Source of the DNA: Paenibacillus periandrae | GTDB lineage: Bacteria > Bacillota > Bacilli > Paenibacillales > NBRC-103111 | NCBI RefSeq assembly: GCF_022458865.1 | Contig: NZ_JAJNMU010000002.1 | Location: 457,853-521,852 of the forward strand | Length of the DNA stretch: 64,000 bases | Direction of reading: 5' to 3' | Shown: piece after piece, positions 17,127-26,676 of the stretch | How positions within the stretch are numbered: position 1 is the stretch's first letter | Layout of the letters: each line of letters starts with the position of its first letter | Notes under the pieces: model-generated | The model's input: the letters and a program-made list of their open reading frames with translations, nothing else | Database searches by the model: none | Told to the model about the DNA's origin: nothing | Position numbers and translations under genes: made by a program

Positions 17127-17172
17127 AAACTATCACTTCACCCTCAACAGGAGTGGCTGTGATAGTTTTTTT
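17127..17172. terminator. Bidirectional terminator, chemoreceptor / YihY
   Basis: Eleven perfect base pairs AAAACTATCAC (17127-17137) / GTGATAGTTTT (17159-17169), with a T-run on the plus strand and an A-rich left side serving the minus strand. It separates two convergent genes. Confidence 0.85.
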
Positions 17173-17178
17173 ACGAGC

Positions 17179-18168
17179 TCACTTTTTCTTGCTTTTTCTT
17201 CCAAATAGCAAAGGAAATGCAAATTTCTTGGTTCCATCCTTTGATTTTCCTTCCCGGTCAAAATGCAGGGTCGCATTCATTTCCCCGCCTAATATAATGA
17301 GGATACTCGATAAATACAACCAGGTCAGCAGTACGATGATCCCACCGATACTTCCATAGGTTTTAGTATAATTGCCAAAATTATTTACATAAAACGAAAA
17401 CAAAATTGAAGCCACGACCCAGCCTAATGTTGCAAATACCGCTCCCGGGATGACCTCACTAAAACGAAGCTTCAGATTAGGCGTGTACTTATAGAGCAGC
17501 ACAAAGGCACTTACCATCGTAATCAGCGGAATCACATATTGGGCAATTCCCCACAGCATTTCAAAATTACCTGGCAATTGCGCAACTCGATACATGGTCT
17601 CACCGATGACTTTACCAAAAATCAGCAGGATCATGCTAAGAAAAATCAATACTGCCAAAATAATCGTGAAAATTAACGATATGCCTCTTGCCTTCCAGAA
17701 TGGGCGATTCTCCTCCACATCGTAAGCCTTGTTTAAGGCTTTCACCACCGCATTGATCCCGTTTGAAGCCGACCACAATGTAGCCAACAAACCGATAGAG
17801 AGCAAAGAGCCGTTGCGCGATTGCTGAAGCTCTGTAAACACGTCCACAATCATCCGATCGGAAAGCTGCGGCAGAACGCTGCTAATATTGTGGATTGCAT
17901 CACTTACGCTAATATCCGAGTAGCTCAGGACAGCAAAAACGAAGATAAGGAACGGAAAGAACGAAAGAATTAAATAATAGGTCAGCTGCGCTCCCATGGC
18001 AGGAACGTCGTCATCTTCAAATCGGCCATATAGGTTTTGTGCAAAGCTCATTAATGAAAAATGCTTTTTCTTCATACCGAGCGCTTCCGAGGACTGTGGC
18101 AATCGGGAATGCTGTGTCCATTCAACGGACGGTCCTGTTTTCTTTGCAGGTTCTACGGCTTTTACCAT
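17179..18168 (-). CDS. YihY/BrkB family inner membrane protein
   Basis: A 329-residue polytopic protein of the YihY/virulence-factor-BrkB family (formerly called RNase BN). About six transmembrane helices follow a soluble N-terminus of roughly 55 residues. Family blocks: DDDVPAMGAQLTYYLILSFFPFLIF, LLATLWSASNGINAVVKALNKAYDVEENRP, YTPNLKLRFSEVIPGAVFATLGWVVAS and NYTKTYGSIGGIIVLLTWLYLSSILIILGGEMNA. The biochemical role is unsettled in the literature. GGGAGG lies eight bases before the ATG. It is a single gene. Confidence 0.92.
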   Translation of the reverse strand: MVKAVEPAKKTGPSVEWTQHSRLPQSSEALGMKKKHFSLMSFAQNLYGRFEDDDVPAMGAQLTYYLILSFFPFLIFVFAVLSYSDISVSDAIHNISSVLPQLSDRMIVDVFTELQQSRNGSLLSIGLLATLWSASNGINAVVKALNKAYDVEENRPFWKARGISLIFTIILAVLIFLSMILLIFGKVIGETMYRVAQLPGNFEMLWGIAQYVIPLITMVSAFVLLYKYTPNLKLRFSEVIPGAVFATLGWVVASILFSFYVNNFGNYTKTYGSIGGIIVLLTWLYLSSILIILGGEMNATLHFDREGKSKDGTKKFAFPLLFGRKSKKK

Positions 18169-18312
18169 ACAACATCCCTCCCCCTACTTCGTTATAAGCA
18201 CGAACAAAAGTGGTTTTTCCTCTTTCTTACCCCATTTGAGAGGAAAGCGACACAGCCTGCAGGAGCAAATCCGATTCTATATGTACTTTTTTCAATATGT
18301 AAATGATGTAAC

Positions 18313-19422
18313 TTATATAGAAGGTTTACGAAACGTTAGCATGAAAACGGTCTCTTTTTCATTGCTGGTAAAGGTAATATCTCCTTCGTTATTAAGCATG
18401 ATCTGCTTGCATATGGCCAAGCCAAGACCCGTACCATTTTCCTTATCCGTCACAAATGGGTTGAATATGGTGCTGTACAGCTCCTCAGGTATTCGCGGCC
18501 CATTATTAGCTACCTGAATATAAGTATTCAAGCTGTCATCGACGATGGAAATGCTCATTTTTTTGTCGCTTTTCAGCTCGGATAAGGCGTCAATCCCGTT
18601 GTTTAGTATATTAGACAGCACCTGTTGAATGCCCATTTTTTGAACATAAAGCATCGCTTCCGGTGGAATATCCAGCTTCAGGTCAACATTTTCGTTAATG
18701 AGCCGCGGGTTTAACAACGACAAAATATAATCGAGCACCTGCTTGACTGAAATATGTACCATTTCTTCATCCATGATCGGCTTTCTCGAAAAGCTGAGAA
18801 ATCCGGTCACCTGCATCAAAATTTGCTCGCATTCATCCTCAATAAAGCCGAGGTAGCTGTCGGCGCGTTCATAGTTATTATCTTGAATATTGTGCCGCAA
18901 TAATTTTAAAAAGCCTTTGATCGAGGTCATCGGGTTGCGAATTTCATGCGCCATGCTCGCAGCCATCTTGCCTAACAACGAAATTCGATCATCATGCTGC
19001 AGAGTGAGTGCGGACGAATTGTCCGTACTCGGCGACAAATGATTTTTCCTACATTTGTCAAAAATTAAAACTTCCATATCATCGATTCTCGAATTCATTC
19101 GTTTATAGGCTGCCAACGTCAAGCTGCTTTCCTCAACCTCAAGCAATGTTTGCCGCCATAGCTGGATTGCCCAAAAAAGGAATGCCACGCCGTCTTCACG
19201 CTTTTCAAATGCAAGGAAACCTTCCATCAAGCTGCGCTGAAAGGGGTGGGAATCAGCATCGATATGAAATTCAGTTATATAATTGAAACCTGCTTCCCCA
19301 AGATTGTACAAGAAAGTCGCATCATAATGGTTTGGAAAACGTACACTAAATAGCTCGGACCAATGGAAAATATAAGCAGGCTTCATACTTCGAACATCAG
19401 TTAAGAAATTAGGGTTATCCAT
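18313..19422 (-). CDS. Soluble sensor histidine kinase (sporulation-kinase-like)
   Basis: A 369-residue histidine kinase without any membrane helix, so a cytosolic sensor. Residues 1-140 are an unrecognised input region, in which aromatic and acidic stretches (YIFHWSELF, YNYITEFHI-like) hint at a small ligand or PAS-like fold. The phospho-acceptor histidine is in AASMAHEIRNPMTSIKGF near residue 157; the N box is ILNNGIDAL and the G box NGTGLGLAICKQI. Kinases of this shape in endospore formers feed the Spo0 phosphorelay (KinA/KinE-like), which is inference. No response regulator is adjacent. Start ATG 19422 is preferred: AGGAAGG is seven bases upstream. Confidence 0.85.
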   Translation of the reverse strand: MDNPNFLTDVRSMKPAYIFHWSELFSVRFPNHYDATFLYNLGEAGFNYITEFHIDADSHPFQRSLMEGFLAFEKREDGVAFLFWAIQLWRQTLLEVEESSLTLAAYKRMNSRIDDMEVLIFDKCRKNHLSPSTDNSSALTLQHDDRISLLGKMAASMAHEIRNPMTSIKGFLKLLRHNIQDNNYERADSYLGFIEDECEQILMQVTGFLSFSRKPIMDEEMVHISVKQVLDYILSLLNPRLINENVDLKLDIPPEAMLYVQKMGIQQVLSNILNNGIDALSELKSDKKMSISIVDDSLNTYIQVANNGPRIPEELYSTIFNPFVTDKENGTGLGLAICKQIMLNNEGDITFTSNEKETVFMLTFRKPSI

Positions 19423-19462
19423 GGAATTAACCTTCCTGTTTGTCAAGATGTTAAAGATCTTA

Positions 19463-19492
19463 TACGTAAAAAAACTGCCCGAGAGGACAGTT
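19463..19492 (-). terminator. Terminator after rbsD
   Basis: AACTGCCC (19473-19480) and GGACAGTT (19485-19492) form an eight-base stem with one G-T pair and a four-base loop; the minus strand then runs into seven T. It ends the DUF4177/rbsD unit. Confidence 0.7.
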
Positions 19493-19596
19493 CTGTTTGT
19501 GTTCTGGAGGAAATAAACAGGCCTTGGTTATAGTCCCCAACATTATTTGCTATATGGTAGATTTTATCACATACTTGTAATAAAGAGCTACTTGAT

Positions 19597-19983
19597 TTAT
19601 CCGGATACGATCATAATATTAGCATAAGGAATGGTATCGCCTGTTCGGATTACTGCACGCGACTCTCCGCATATATCCTTGAATTGCTGGTGGGATACGA
19701 TTCGAAAAGCTACGTCCGGCAGAGCTTCGGTCAGCTCACGATAGCGTTCAGGACTTGCCTGTCTCATCTCTTCCGTAACAATGATCGAATCAATCTCAAA
19801 TTCACCGTAAATGGCTCGGACCGTATCCAACACAGTCGGAATTCCATCCGTCAAAGCCAGATCAAGCCGTTCAATGCCCATAGGCACTGGAAAGCCACGA
19901 TCACAGATGGTCAGCAAATCGGTATGGCCGGTTTCAGTCAAAATTCGATTTAAAGTCGGATTTAAAATCCCTCCTCGTTTCAT
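19597..19983 (-). CDS. rbsD: D-ribose pyranase (RbsD/FucU family)
   Basis: A 128-residue mutarotase that interconverts pyranose and furanose forms of ribose (or fucose anomers). Family features are GGILNPTLNRILTETGHTDLLTICDRGFPVP, with the catalytic His20 and Asp28, and the C-terminal GDTIPYANIMIVSG. It overlaps the upstream 75-residue gene by four bases (ATGA). No ribose transporter, kinase or RbsR gene is nearby, so this copy is separated from a classical rbs operon. Confidence 0.9.
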   Translation of the reverse strand: MKRGGILNPTLNRILTETGHTDLLTICDRGFPVPMGIERLDLALTDGIPTVLDTVRAIYGEFEIDSIIVTEEMRQASPERYRELTEALPDVAFRIVSHQQFKDICGESRAVIRTGDTIPYANIMIVSG

Positions 19984-20207
19984 TCGGTTCCCTGCCTTTC
20001 TGCTAATGCCCGCTCACGCTGCTCGGCCGTAATTTGCTCTCTAATTGAAGGAACAGGACGCTTCAGATAAAAGGTAGTTCCTATATCCGCTTCCTGACCT
20101 GCTGATCCCGCTCCAGTAACACCAACTAGCTCCCAGCCCTGGCGACCCAGTACATGCAGGTCATTAAAATCAGTTGCCCGGCAATATTCCCACTTCATCT
20201 TTATCAA
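19980..20207 (-). CDS. Small DUF4177-like protein
   Basis: A protein of about 75 residues with the DUF4177 pattern: MKWEYC at the start and LHVLGRQGWELVGVTG in the middle, ending in TTFYLKRP, followed by a charged tail. A TTG at 20207 is nine bases after AGGGG; an ATG three codons later has no clear site. The function of DUF4177 is unknown. Its stop overlaps the rbsD start, so the two are translationally coupled. Confidence 0.7.
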   Translation of the reverse strand: MIKMKWEYCRATDFNDLHVLGRQGWELVGVTGAGSAGQEADIGTTFYLKRPVPSIREQITAEQRERALAERQGTE

Positions 20208-20334
20208 AATCCATTGCCCCTATTCGTATTGAATTGCTATACATTCGAGCTTTTCCATTGTTAATATTAACTTTATCAGCACGATTATTTTTCGTCAATG
20301 AGAAACCGTTGGTTGAAATCCGTTATGATCATAA

Positions 20335-22713
20335 CTAAGCCTTATGCAGTCTTAACGCATTGCATATGACAGTTACAGAGCTGAGCGCCATAGCCGTGCA
20401 CGCCATCCATGGTGCAAGATAGCCCATCATCGCAACCGGAATCGCCAGCACATTATACAGCAGCGAAAAGGCGAGATTTTGACGAATGATTCTTAACGTT
20501 CGTTGACTGATGACAAGAGCGCGGACCAGCCCGCTAATATCATGCTTCAAAAGTACGATATCTGCAGCTGCTTTGGAAATATCCGTTCCATTGGCGACGG
20601 CGATTCCGATATCTGCTGCGCTCAAGGCAGGTGCATCATTAATCCCATCGCCCACCATTGCCACTCGATGCCCCTGCTCTCGCAGGCTTTGTACCAGATT
20701 CGCTTTATCTTCAGGCAGCATGCCCGCGTATACCTGACTGATTCCCGCTTGTTTGGCTGCATAATGTGCTGTCGATGCTCGATCGCCTGTCACCATTCTA
20801 ACGTCCAATCCCATTGAAGTCAGCTGCTTGATCGCTTTGCGGGCTGTCGGTTTAACCGGGTCACTAAGTGCTATAGCTCCGACCCATCGCCGGTCTACCG
20901 CAATCCAGATGACCGTGAAGCCCTGCCGCTCCCATTGATCGACCAGACCGGGCTGTGGATGTCTCCGTTTCCCCTGACTAGCCATTTCTACCCGCGGGAG
21001 GCCTGCTATGTCTTCAGCTTCCAGCCATTGACGTGTGCCTAACCATACAGCTCTGTCATCTACGACTGCACGAATTCCACAGCCTGGAATCGGCTTGAAA
21101 TTCTCACATTGAGGAATTGTGATTCCTCTGCGCGACGCTTCTTCCACTACAGCCCTGCCTAAGGGATGCTCGGAAGGCTGCTCCGCACCCGCTGCCATAC
21201 GCAGTATGAAGGACTCGTTTGCTGCAGCCCTATCTTCCATAGTTAGATAAGTGCTCCGGCTACGAGCATTCACTGAACGTTTCTCAAACGGCAGAACCCG
21301 AGCAGAACCGGAACGGGTTATAACATCAGCAGCCCACACGTTGGTAACCCTCGGGTTTCCCCCTGTAATTGTCCCTGTTTTATCCAGCAAAATCACATTG
21401 GCTTGCGGCAACAGTTCCATTATTTTACCCTCTTTAATTACGATACCCAGTTGTGTCGCCCTGCTGGAGCCGACCAGAATCGAAATCGGTGTCGCCAAAC
21501 CAAGAGCACAAGGACAAGCGATCAGCAGAACGGCTATCGCCTTTTCCAATGCGCCTCCGAGCTGACCCGGCTCAAGGACCATATACCAGGTGATAAATGC
21601 AGCTGCAGCTAATACCATAATAATCGGCACGAATATACTGGAAATTTGATCTGCCATTCTTTGAATGGGGGCTTTGGTGCTCTGCGCTTCCTCTACAAGT
21701 TTAATGATTCGTGCCAAAGTCGAATGCTTTCCTACTTCGGTCGTTCTAATGCTGAGCATACCGCTGCCATTTAATGTGCCAGCAGTTACCCGATCCCCGA
21801 CAGCTTTGTCGACAGGCATGCTTTCCCCTGTAAGCATCGATTCATTAACGTTCGAATACCCTTCTATAACCTGACCATCTACGGGCAGACTTTCGCCTGG
21901 ACGGACGATAACGGTGTCGTCGATCATAACCTGGGACACGGGGATCCGCTGTTCCCGGCCCTCTCTTATGATGGAAGCCATCTCCGGCCTGAGACGGTGA
22001 AGCTGATGTATGCCGCTTAGCGCTTGCCGCTTGGCCAAAGCTTCCAACCATTTGCCCAACCAAACAATCGTAATAATCATCGCACTCGCATCAAAATATA
22101 ACGGGACATGGCGTCCATGGCTACCGGTCATCATATTGCCGTGGCCAATCATCGATACACCATGAAACAACAAATAATGGCTGTATATATAAGCAGCGGA
22201 GGTACTGATTACAATCAACACATCCATGTTGACACTGCCGCTTTTTATAGAACGATAAGCTCCCGTATAGTACGGAAGTCCGAGTATGAACTGAAGCGGT
22301 GTCGCCAAAGCCAGCTGGAACCAGGGATGCAGCAGCAGCTCCGGAACCCAGACTGAGGCCGTCCACTCATGGTGTGCAGCCATTGCCCACAGAAAAGGAA
22401 GCGTAAGCAGCAGAGACATCCCAAACATCATTCCGCTGCTGATGCCGCTCGTTCGGGCATCGGCCCCGGTGCTCCCGTCTGAATGACGTTCCTTGGCTGT
22501 GAACCCCAGCTGTTCAATTCTCGTTTCGATTCGCTCCACACTGATTCGATCCGGGACAATGACTACTGAAGCGCGACTTAGGGCAACATTTACATGAATT
22601 TGTTCGATTCCATCCATTTTGGCTACAACTTTCTCGATCCTTGCCCCGCAAGCTGCACAGGTCATGCCGTCTACATCCAGCGTCACATGCTGAAGCTCAA
22701 TGTGCCTGCTCAT
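20335..22713 (-). CDS. copA: Copper-translocating P1B-type ATPase
   Basis: A 792-residue Cu(+) exporting ATPase of the cytoplasmic membrane. One heavy-metal-associated domain with GMTCAAC is at about residues 14-20. The metal-channel CPC motif is in [12 protein letters not shown], the phosphorylated aspartate in DKTGT, the P1B-specific SEHPLGRAV and the C-terminal [18 protein letters not shown]. An unusually histidine/methionine-rich stretch ([19 protein letters not shown]) lies in the loop between the second pair of helices. The ATG at 22713 follows GGGGTGA. No copZ or CsoR/CueR gene is adjacent, and the MFS gene upstream is separated by a terminator. Confidence 0.93.
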   Translation of the reverse strand: MSRHIELQHVTLDVDGMTCAACGARIEKVVAKMDGIEQIHVNVALSRASVVIVPDRISVERIETRIEQLGFTAKERHSDGSTGADARTSGISSGMMFGMSLLLTLPFLWAMAAHHEWTASVWVPELLLHPWFQLALATPLQFILGLPYYTGAYRSIKSGSVNMDVLIVISTSAAYIYSHYLLFHGVSMIGHGNMMTGSHGRHVPLYFDASAMIITIVWLGKWLEALAKRQALSGIHQLHRLRPEMASIIREGREQRIPVSQVMIDDTVIVRPGESLPVDGQVIEGYSNVNESMLTGESMPVDKAVGDRVTAGTLNGSGMLSIRTTEVGKHSTLARIIKLVEEAQSTKAPIQRMADQISSIFVPIIMVLAAAAFITWYMVLEPGQLGGALEKAIAVLLIACPCALGLATPISILVGSSRATQLGIVIKEGKIMELLPQANVILLDKTGTITGGNPRVTNVWAADVITRSGSARVLPFEKRSVNARSRSTYLTMEDRAAANESFILRMAAGAEQPSEHPLGRAVVEEASRRGITIPQCENFKPIPGCGIRAVVDDRAVWLGTRQWLEAEDIAGLPRVEMASQGKRRHPQPGLVDQWERQGFTVIWIAVDRRWVGAIALSDPVKPTARKAIKQLTSMGLDVRMVTGDRASTAHYAAKQAGISQVYAGMLPEDKANLVQSLREQGHRVAMVGDGINDAPALSAADIGIAVANGTDISKAAADIVLLKHDISGLVRALVISQRTLRIIRQNLAFSLLYNVLAIPVAMMGYLAPWMACTAMALSSVTVICNALRLHKA

Positions 22714-22792
22714 GGCTTCACCCCATTCTCCCCGAAATCCATGCCCATACCGTTTCAATATATGGACTGGCCGCGAGGTTCATGCCAGGAGA

Positions 22793-22860
22793 ACAACAAA
22801 AAATCCTTTATCCGGTTTGAGCAGGCAGTGACCAGCCCCTGTCATATCCGGGTAAAGGAT
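22793..22860 (-). terminator. Terminator between MFS exporter and copA
   Basis: Arms 22803-22815 and 22848-22860 (13 bases, one mismatch) enclose a smaller CAGG/CCTG hairpin; the minus strand continues with six T. It ends the TetR/MFS operon. Confidence 0.8.
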
Positions 22861-22882
22861 GAATGAGTGCCTATGATAGATC

Positions 22883-24097
22883 TTATGACTTTTGCAAGTC
22901 AACAGAAGCATCCGCATATTTTTTACGTCCCCACACAGCGGATAAGACGAAGCTGATTACGAGTACAATTGCACCGAACGCATATGGAAGATTGAGATGA
23001 ATCTCATACAAGGTTCCGGCGACAGCAGGCCCAAATATATTGCCCAAGCTCATGTAAGCATTGTTCATACCCGCCACATACCCTTGCTCCTCCCCTGCCA
23101 TTTTGGATAACAGCGTATTGATCGCCGGCCGCATAATAGAAGTTAATGTAAAGAACAGCATCGTCACGATCAGTACATACCAGAAGTTGCCTGACAGCAG
23201 CATCAGCACAAGACAGGCTGCCGATAGTACGAACGTAACATGAATTAACAGCTTCTCACCGAACAGTTGAATTAATTTACCGATCAGCAGAGCTTGCACC
23301 AAAGCACCGATTAATGCGCCTATCGTAATCAGGATCGCTATATCCCTGACCGTATACCCATACTTGGCATCAACGAACAAAGGAAATATCGCTTCAAAAT
23401 TAGCCAAACCAAAGGTCAATGCAAAAATTAACAGCAGCAATATAAAGTAAGGCGCTTTAAAGGAAAGCACAAACTGCTTGAAAATACTTTCACGCTTCAC
23501 CCTAACCTGTCGCGCAGCTAGCTGCTTCTCTTTGGAAAGCGACTCTGGCAGGAAAATTAAGGATCCAATCAAGGCTAAAGCCGCAACTCCGGCAGATACG
23601 TAAAAGGGCGCCCGAATCCCGAATTCGGCAAGAAAACCTCCGATACCAGGACCGATAACAAAACCGAGCGACATGGCAGCTCCGAGAAGCCCCAGACCCT
23701 TACCTCTCTTCTCCACACTCGTTACATCGGCAATATATGCCATCATGGAAGGGATCATGGCTGCCGCTCCGACACCACCTATTAGTCTGGACAAATACAG
23801 CAGCCATATTTGATCAGCCATAGCAAACACCAAATTCGATATCGTGAATAATCCCATACCGGTGACGATCATAATCTTGCGTCCATATTTATCAGACCAT
23901 TCCCCAGCAATTGGGGAAAATATAAATTGAGTCAAGCCAAAGGCCGCTATCATATAGCCTGCAGCCTGGCCACCAGCATTAAACTCCTTCAAGTATTCAG
24001 GCAATACAGGTATAATCAAGCCGATCCCGAGCATAGCGATAAATATATTTATCATTAAAAAAACGAGCGGCATGGTTTTATTTTCAATTGCATTCAT
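22883..24097 (-). CDS. DHA1-family multidrug exporter (Bmr/NorA-like, 12 TM)
   Basis: A 404-residue major facilitator antiporter. Motif A is GEWSDKYGRKIMI near residue 64, motif B RLIGGVGAAAMIP near 111, and the antiporter motif C region GLLGAAMSLGFVIGPGIGGFL near 139, which places it with 12-helix drug exporters such as Bmr, Blt and NorA. Its ATG overlaps the stop of the upstream TetR gene by four bases, so the regulator and pump are translationally coupled. The substrate is unknown. Confidence 0.9.
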   Translation of the reverse strand: MNAIENKTMPLVFLMINIFIAMLGIGLIIPVLPEYLKEFNAGGQAAGYMIAAFGLTQFIFSPIAGEWSDKYGRKIMIVTGMGLFTISNLVFAMADQIWLLYLSRLIGGVGAAAMIPSMMAYIADVTSVEKRGKGLGLLGAAMSLGFVIGPGIGGFLAEFGIRAPFYVSAGVAALALIGSLIFLPESLSKEKQLAARQVRVKRESIFKQFVLSFKAPYFILLLLIFALTFGLANFEAIFPLFVDAKYGYTVRDIAILITIGALIGALVQALLIGKLIQLFGEKLLIHVTFVLSAACLVLMLLSGNFWYVLIVTMLFFTLTSIMRPAINTLLSKMAGEEQGYVAGMNNAYMSLGNIFGPAVAGTLYEIHLNLPYAFGAIVLVISFVLSAVWGRKKYADASVDLQKS

Positions 24098-24702
24098 GGT
24101 GAAATCTCCTTATTCTTATTTCGGTTTGAATGGCATAAGCCTGGCTGCAAATACTGCTGAAACCTTTCGAAAATCTCCTCATTGCTTAGCGGGTCATGCT
24201 TCTCTCCCCATTTAAACAGCAGAGCCGTATACAGCTCGGTAATAAGAAATGCAGTAAACTCCACATCGTTCGGCTCCATGGAGCCCGTATCCATCAGCTT
24301 GATAATCAGCTCCTTGAGCTGGTCAAAAGCAGTGTTCTCGATCCGTGTGAGACCTTCCTTGACCTCTTGCGTATGAAATGCTTCCGCCTCCTGCTTGAGC
24401 TTGCAAAACAAGGGGTGCCGCTGCTGGTAGCTGGACAGGTTGCATATATAATGGTGCAGTGTTTCAATATTCGGACCATACGTATCTATCGCTTCCTCAG
24501 CAAATCTGGCGAACTGCTTGAGCTCATCGTCTACGATACAAGTGAACACCTCTTCTTTAGTTTTGAAGGAAAGATAAAAGGTTCCCTTCCCCATATTGGC
24601 GTATTTGGCTATATGATCGAGCGTTGTAGCCTTGTAGCCAAAGTTCTGGAATGCCTCACGGGCCGCTCTAATAATTTGCTCACGTCTTCCGCTTCTATCC
24701 AT
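24094..24702 (-). CDS. TetR/AcrR family repressor
   Basis: A 202-residue repressor. The helix-turn-helix is at about residues 8-54 (REQIIRAAREAFQNFGYKATTLDHIAKYANMGKGTFYLSFKTKEE); the C-terminal ligand domain shows no recognised subfamily. It is the first gene of a two-gene operon with the DHA1 exporter and most likely represses it together with itself. AAAGGAT is the binding site. No strong operator palindrome was identified in its short upstream gap. Confidence 0.9.
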   Translation of the reverse strand: MDRSGRREQIIRAAREAFQNFGYKATTLDHIAKYANMGKGTFYLSFKTKEEVFTCIVDDELKQFARFAEEAIDTYGPNIETLHHYICNLSSYQQRHPLFCKLKQEAEAFHTQEVKEGLTRIENTAFDQLKELIIKLMDTGSMEPNDVEFTAFLITELYTALLFKWGEKHDPLSNEEIFERFQQYLQPGLCHSNRNKNKEISP

Positions 24703-24880
24703 ATCTCTATCCTTTCCGAGTCTAATATAGCTTTTCTGAATAGTTGACTACATCATTTTTTGGGTCAAAGCTTATTGTAACCAAACCCGCGCCTGCATGC
24801 AACCTTACACCTCAACATCCAGCAATATGCTATAACAGCAAAAAAGAGGCAGCCGCAGCTGCACTCTCGATTATCGTTCA

Positions 24881-25948
24881 TTATGATTTTTGCAAGGAGG
24901 CCATAAGACCCAAGGATCCTTGCTCCTCTTCAGCCGGTATCAGCCCGTCCTCCACCAGTACCCTGAGGAATGCATTGGCGACCATGGGGTCGAATTGTGT
25001 TCCACTATGTCTGCGCAGCTCCTCGGCAGCAGTCTCCATGGAAAGCTTCTGCCGGTAGGAACGATTCGTTGTCATCGCATCAAACGCGTCGCACGCCGCC
25101 AAAATTCTGGCTCCAAACGGAATTTGATCACCCTTCAAGCCAAGCGGATATCCTCGTCCATCCATGCGTTCATGATGATGCCTGACCATGGCTGTCGCAC
25201 CGATTTCCTGTAATCTTTTAATATCCTTAATAATTTGGTAGCCATCCTCGGCATGCTTTTTCATTACATCATATTCTTCCTCTGTCAACCGGCTTTCCTT
25301 TTGCAAAATCGATTCCGGAGTTCCAATCTTTCCTATATCATGAATGAGTCCCGCCAAATGAACGGCTTCTATTTCCCGCGAGGAAAGTCCCAGCTCGGTA
25401 GCAATCCTTTTGGCATAATTGGCGACATTGTTGGAATGAAAGGCCGTGTAGGGGTCACGAGCATCAATGCTTTTGGAGAATGACAATATCGTATTCATGA
25501 ACAGCTCTTCAAACTCTACCTTTTGCGCAAAATTACGCTGTGATACAACCGCCACCCTACGAATCAGCATCGAGATCAGCAGCAGCGCAGCAGCACCAAT
25601 GACAGGAATCCAGCCCGTTTCGCTAAAAAACAGCCATATTCCCATTACAGCGGCAGCAAAAATCGACACCAGGTATACGTTGGCTACATACAAGGCAACG
25701 ATAACGACAGGAACCGCATATAAACCTAATAGCAGTGGAGAAGAGTAATACATATGCAGCCAGACAGCAGCACCTATAGAGAGCACCATGAGTACCCAGA
25801 GGGACACTGTCGTCTTTTTACCGAGAGATACCGGACAAAAGTGATCGTTACCTGTTAGGAACAGGTTGCGGACTTCCTTTTCTGTATCAGGCCCCTGTAG
25901 TCCCAGCCTGCTCATCGACAGCTTATGCAAATCCATCTCATTTTTCAA
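24881..25948 (-). CDS. Membrane HD-GYP domain phosphodiesterase
   Basis: A 355-residue protein. After a soluble stretch of about 40 residues there are four or so membrane helices (residues 45-130), then an HD-GYP domain with HDIGK near residue 202 and HHERMDGRGYP near 257, the signature of cyclic-di-GMP phosphodiesterases giving GMP. TTG at 25948 is preferred as start, since GGGAGG lies eight bases upstream; the in-frame ATG at 25972 lies before that site. It is monocistronic, with its own promoter. No GGDEF partner is nearby. Confidence 0.88.
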   Translation of the reverse strand: MKNEMDLHKLSMSRLGLQGPDTEKEVRNLFLTGNDHFCPVSLGKKTTVSLWVLMVLSIGAAVWLHMYYSSPLLLGLYAVPVVIVALYVANVYLVSIFAAAVMGIWLFFSETGWIPVIGAAALLLISMLIRRVAVVSQRNFAQKVEFEELFMNTILSFSKSIDARDPYTAFHSNNVANYAKRIATELGLSSREIEAVHLAGLIHDIGKIGTPESILQKESRLTEEEYDVMKKHAEDGYQIIKDIKRLQEIGATAMVRHHHERMDGRGYPLGLKGDQIPFGARILAACDAFDAMTTNRSYRQKLSMETAAEELRRHSGTQFDPMVANAFLRVLVEDGLIPAEEEQGSLGLMASLQKS

Positions 25949-26010
25949 TATACTCGCCTCCCATCGTTTCAATTATACGCTTATGTAGGAATATTGACCT
26001 ATATATCTTT

Positions 26011-26040
26011 ACCGTACACCTGTTTATTAAGCCTTGTCAA
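26011..26040 (-). promoter_or_regulatory. Promoter of the HD-GYP gene
   Basis: Minus-strand TTGACA (26035-26040), 18-base spacer, TACGGT (26011-26016). The -35 box is perfect, the -10 box moderate. Confidence 0.45.
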
Positions 26041-26054
26041 TGCTATATTTTGTG

Positions 26055-26098
26055 AATAAAAATAGCTTCCGATACCCACGCGGGTGGATTCAGAAGCT
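26055..26098 (-). terminator. Terminator after the downstream marR gene
   Basis: AGCTTC (26064-26069) pairs with GAAGCT (26093-26098), continued by an inner CCCAC/GTGGG helix; the minus strand then reads ATTTTTATT. Confidence 0.75.
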
Positions 26099-26127
26099 AA
26101 ACATGGCATTAAAATTTAATGCAGACC

Positions 26128-26556
26128 TCATGAGCCCTTTTTTTCCAACTGCGAATTTAGCAAATCAAGACTAGATGCAATCTTATCTAGCTCGTCTGTA
26201 TCAAGATCGCTAAGCACGGTATGAAAAAATTGTTCATGATAAAATTCGACCTTGTTTTTAATTTCATCCATTTTTTCGGTCCTTTGAATCCAAATGACTC
26301 TGCGATCAGTTTTATCCCGTACTCTTTGAATCCATTCATCCCGTTCCAAACGGTCAATAATACCCGATACCGTACTGTATGAAAGCTGAACCGCTTCTGT
26401 AATTTGCCCAATGGTCTTCGGTTCCTTATAAATTTGACCGATAATTATACCTTGTGGCTTGGTCAGATTAAGCTCCTTCATGAATTTTTCAAGTGTTGCA
26501 TTATATAAACGGGTCAGCATGTGAATAGATTTGGAAATATGCATAGCTTGCTTCAT
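26128..26556 (-). CDS. MarR family regulator
   Basis: A 142-residue winged-helix regulator: LTKPQGIIIGQIYKEPKTIGQITEAVQLSYSTVSGIIDRLERDEWIQRVRDKTDRRVIWI covers the recognition helix and wing with the conserved D-R-R. The ATG at 26556 is preferred (GGGGG eight bases upstream). Although it lies downstream of the efflux operon on the same strand, it has its own promoter and terminator and is probably a separate unit. Targets are unknown. Confidence 0.88.
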   Translation of the reverse strand: MKQAMHISKSIHMLTRLYNATLEKFMKELNLTKPQGIIIGQIYKEPKTIGQITEAVQLSYSTVSGIIDRLERDEWIQRVRDKTDRRVIWIQRTEKMDEIKNKVEFYHEQFFHTVLSDLDTDELDKIASSLDLLNSQLEKKGS

Positions 26557-26600
26557 AGACAGAGCCCCCATTCTGGCGTCATTTGTTGATAATTGTTCAA

Positions 26601-26629
26601 ACTATATCATATTATTCGAATGTCGCCAA
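26601..26629 (-). promoter_or_regulatory. Promoter of the downstream marR gene
   Basis: Minus-strand TTGGCG (26624-26629), 17-base spacer, TATAGT (26601-26606). TTGAACAATTATCAA, a small dyad just downstream, may be its autoregulatory site. Confidence 0.55.
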
Positions 26630-26676
26630 GAAGAGGGTCTGCTAATTCATCAATAAAACTATCATTTACGATATGA

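Noticed and set aside
19980..20207. Possibility that the 75-residue DUF4177-like frame is only noise
   Set aside because: Its pattern fits the family and it overlaps rbsD by ATGA, so it was kept as a gene.
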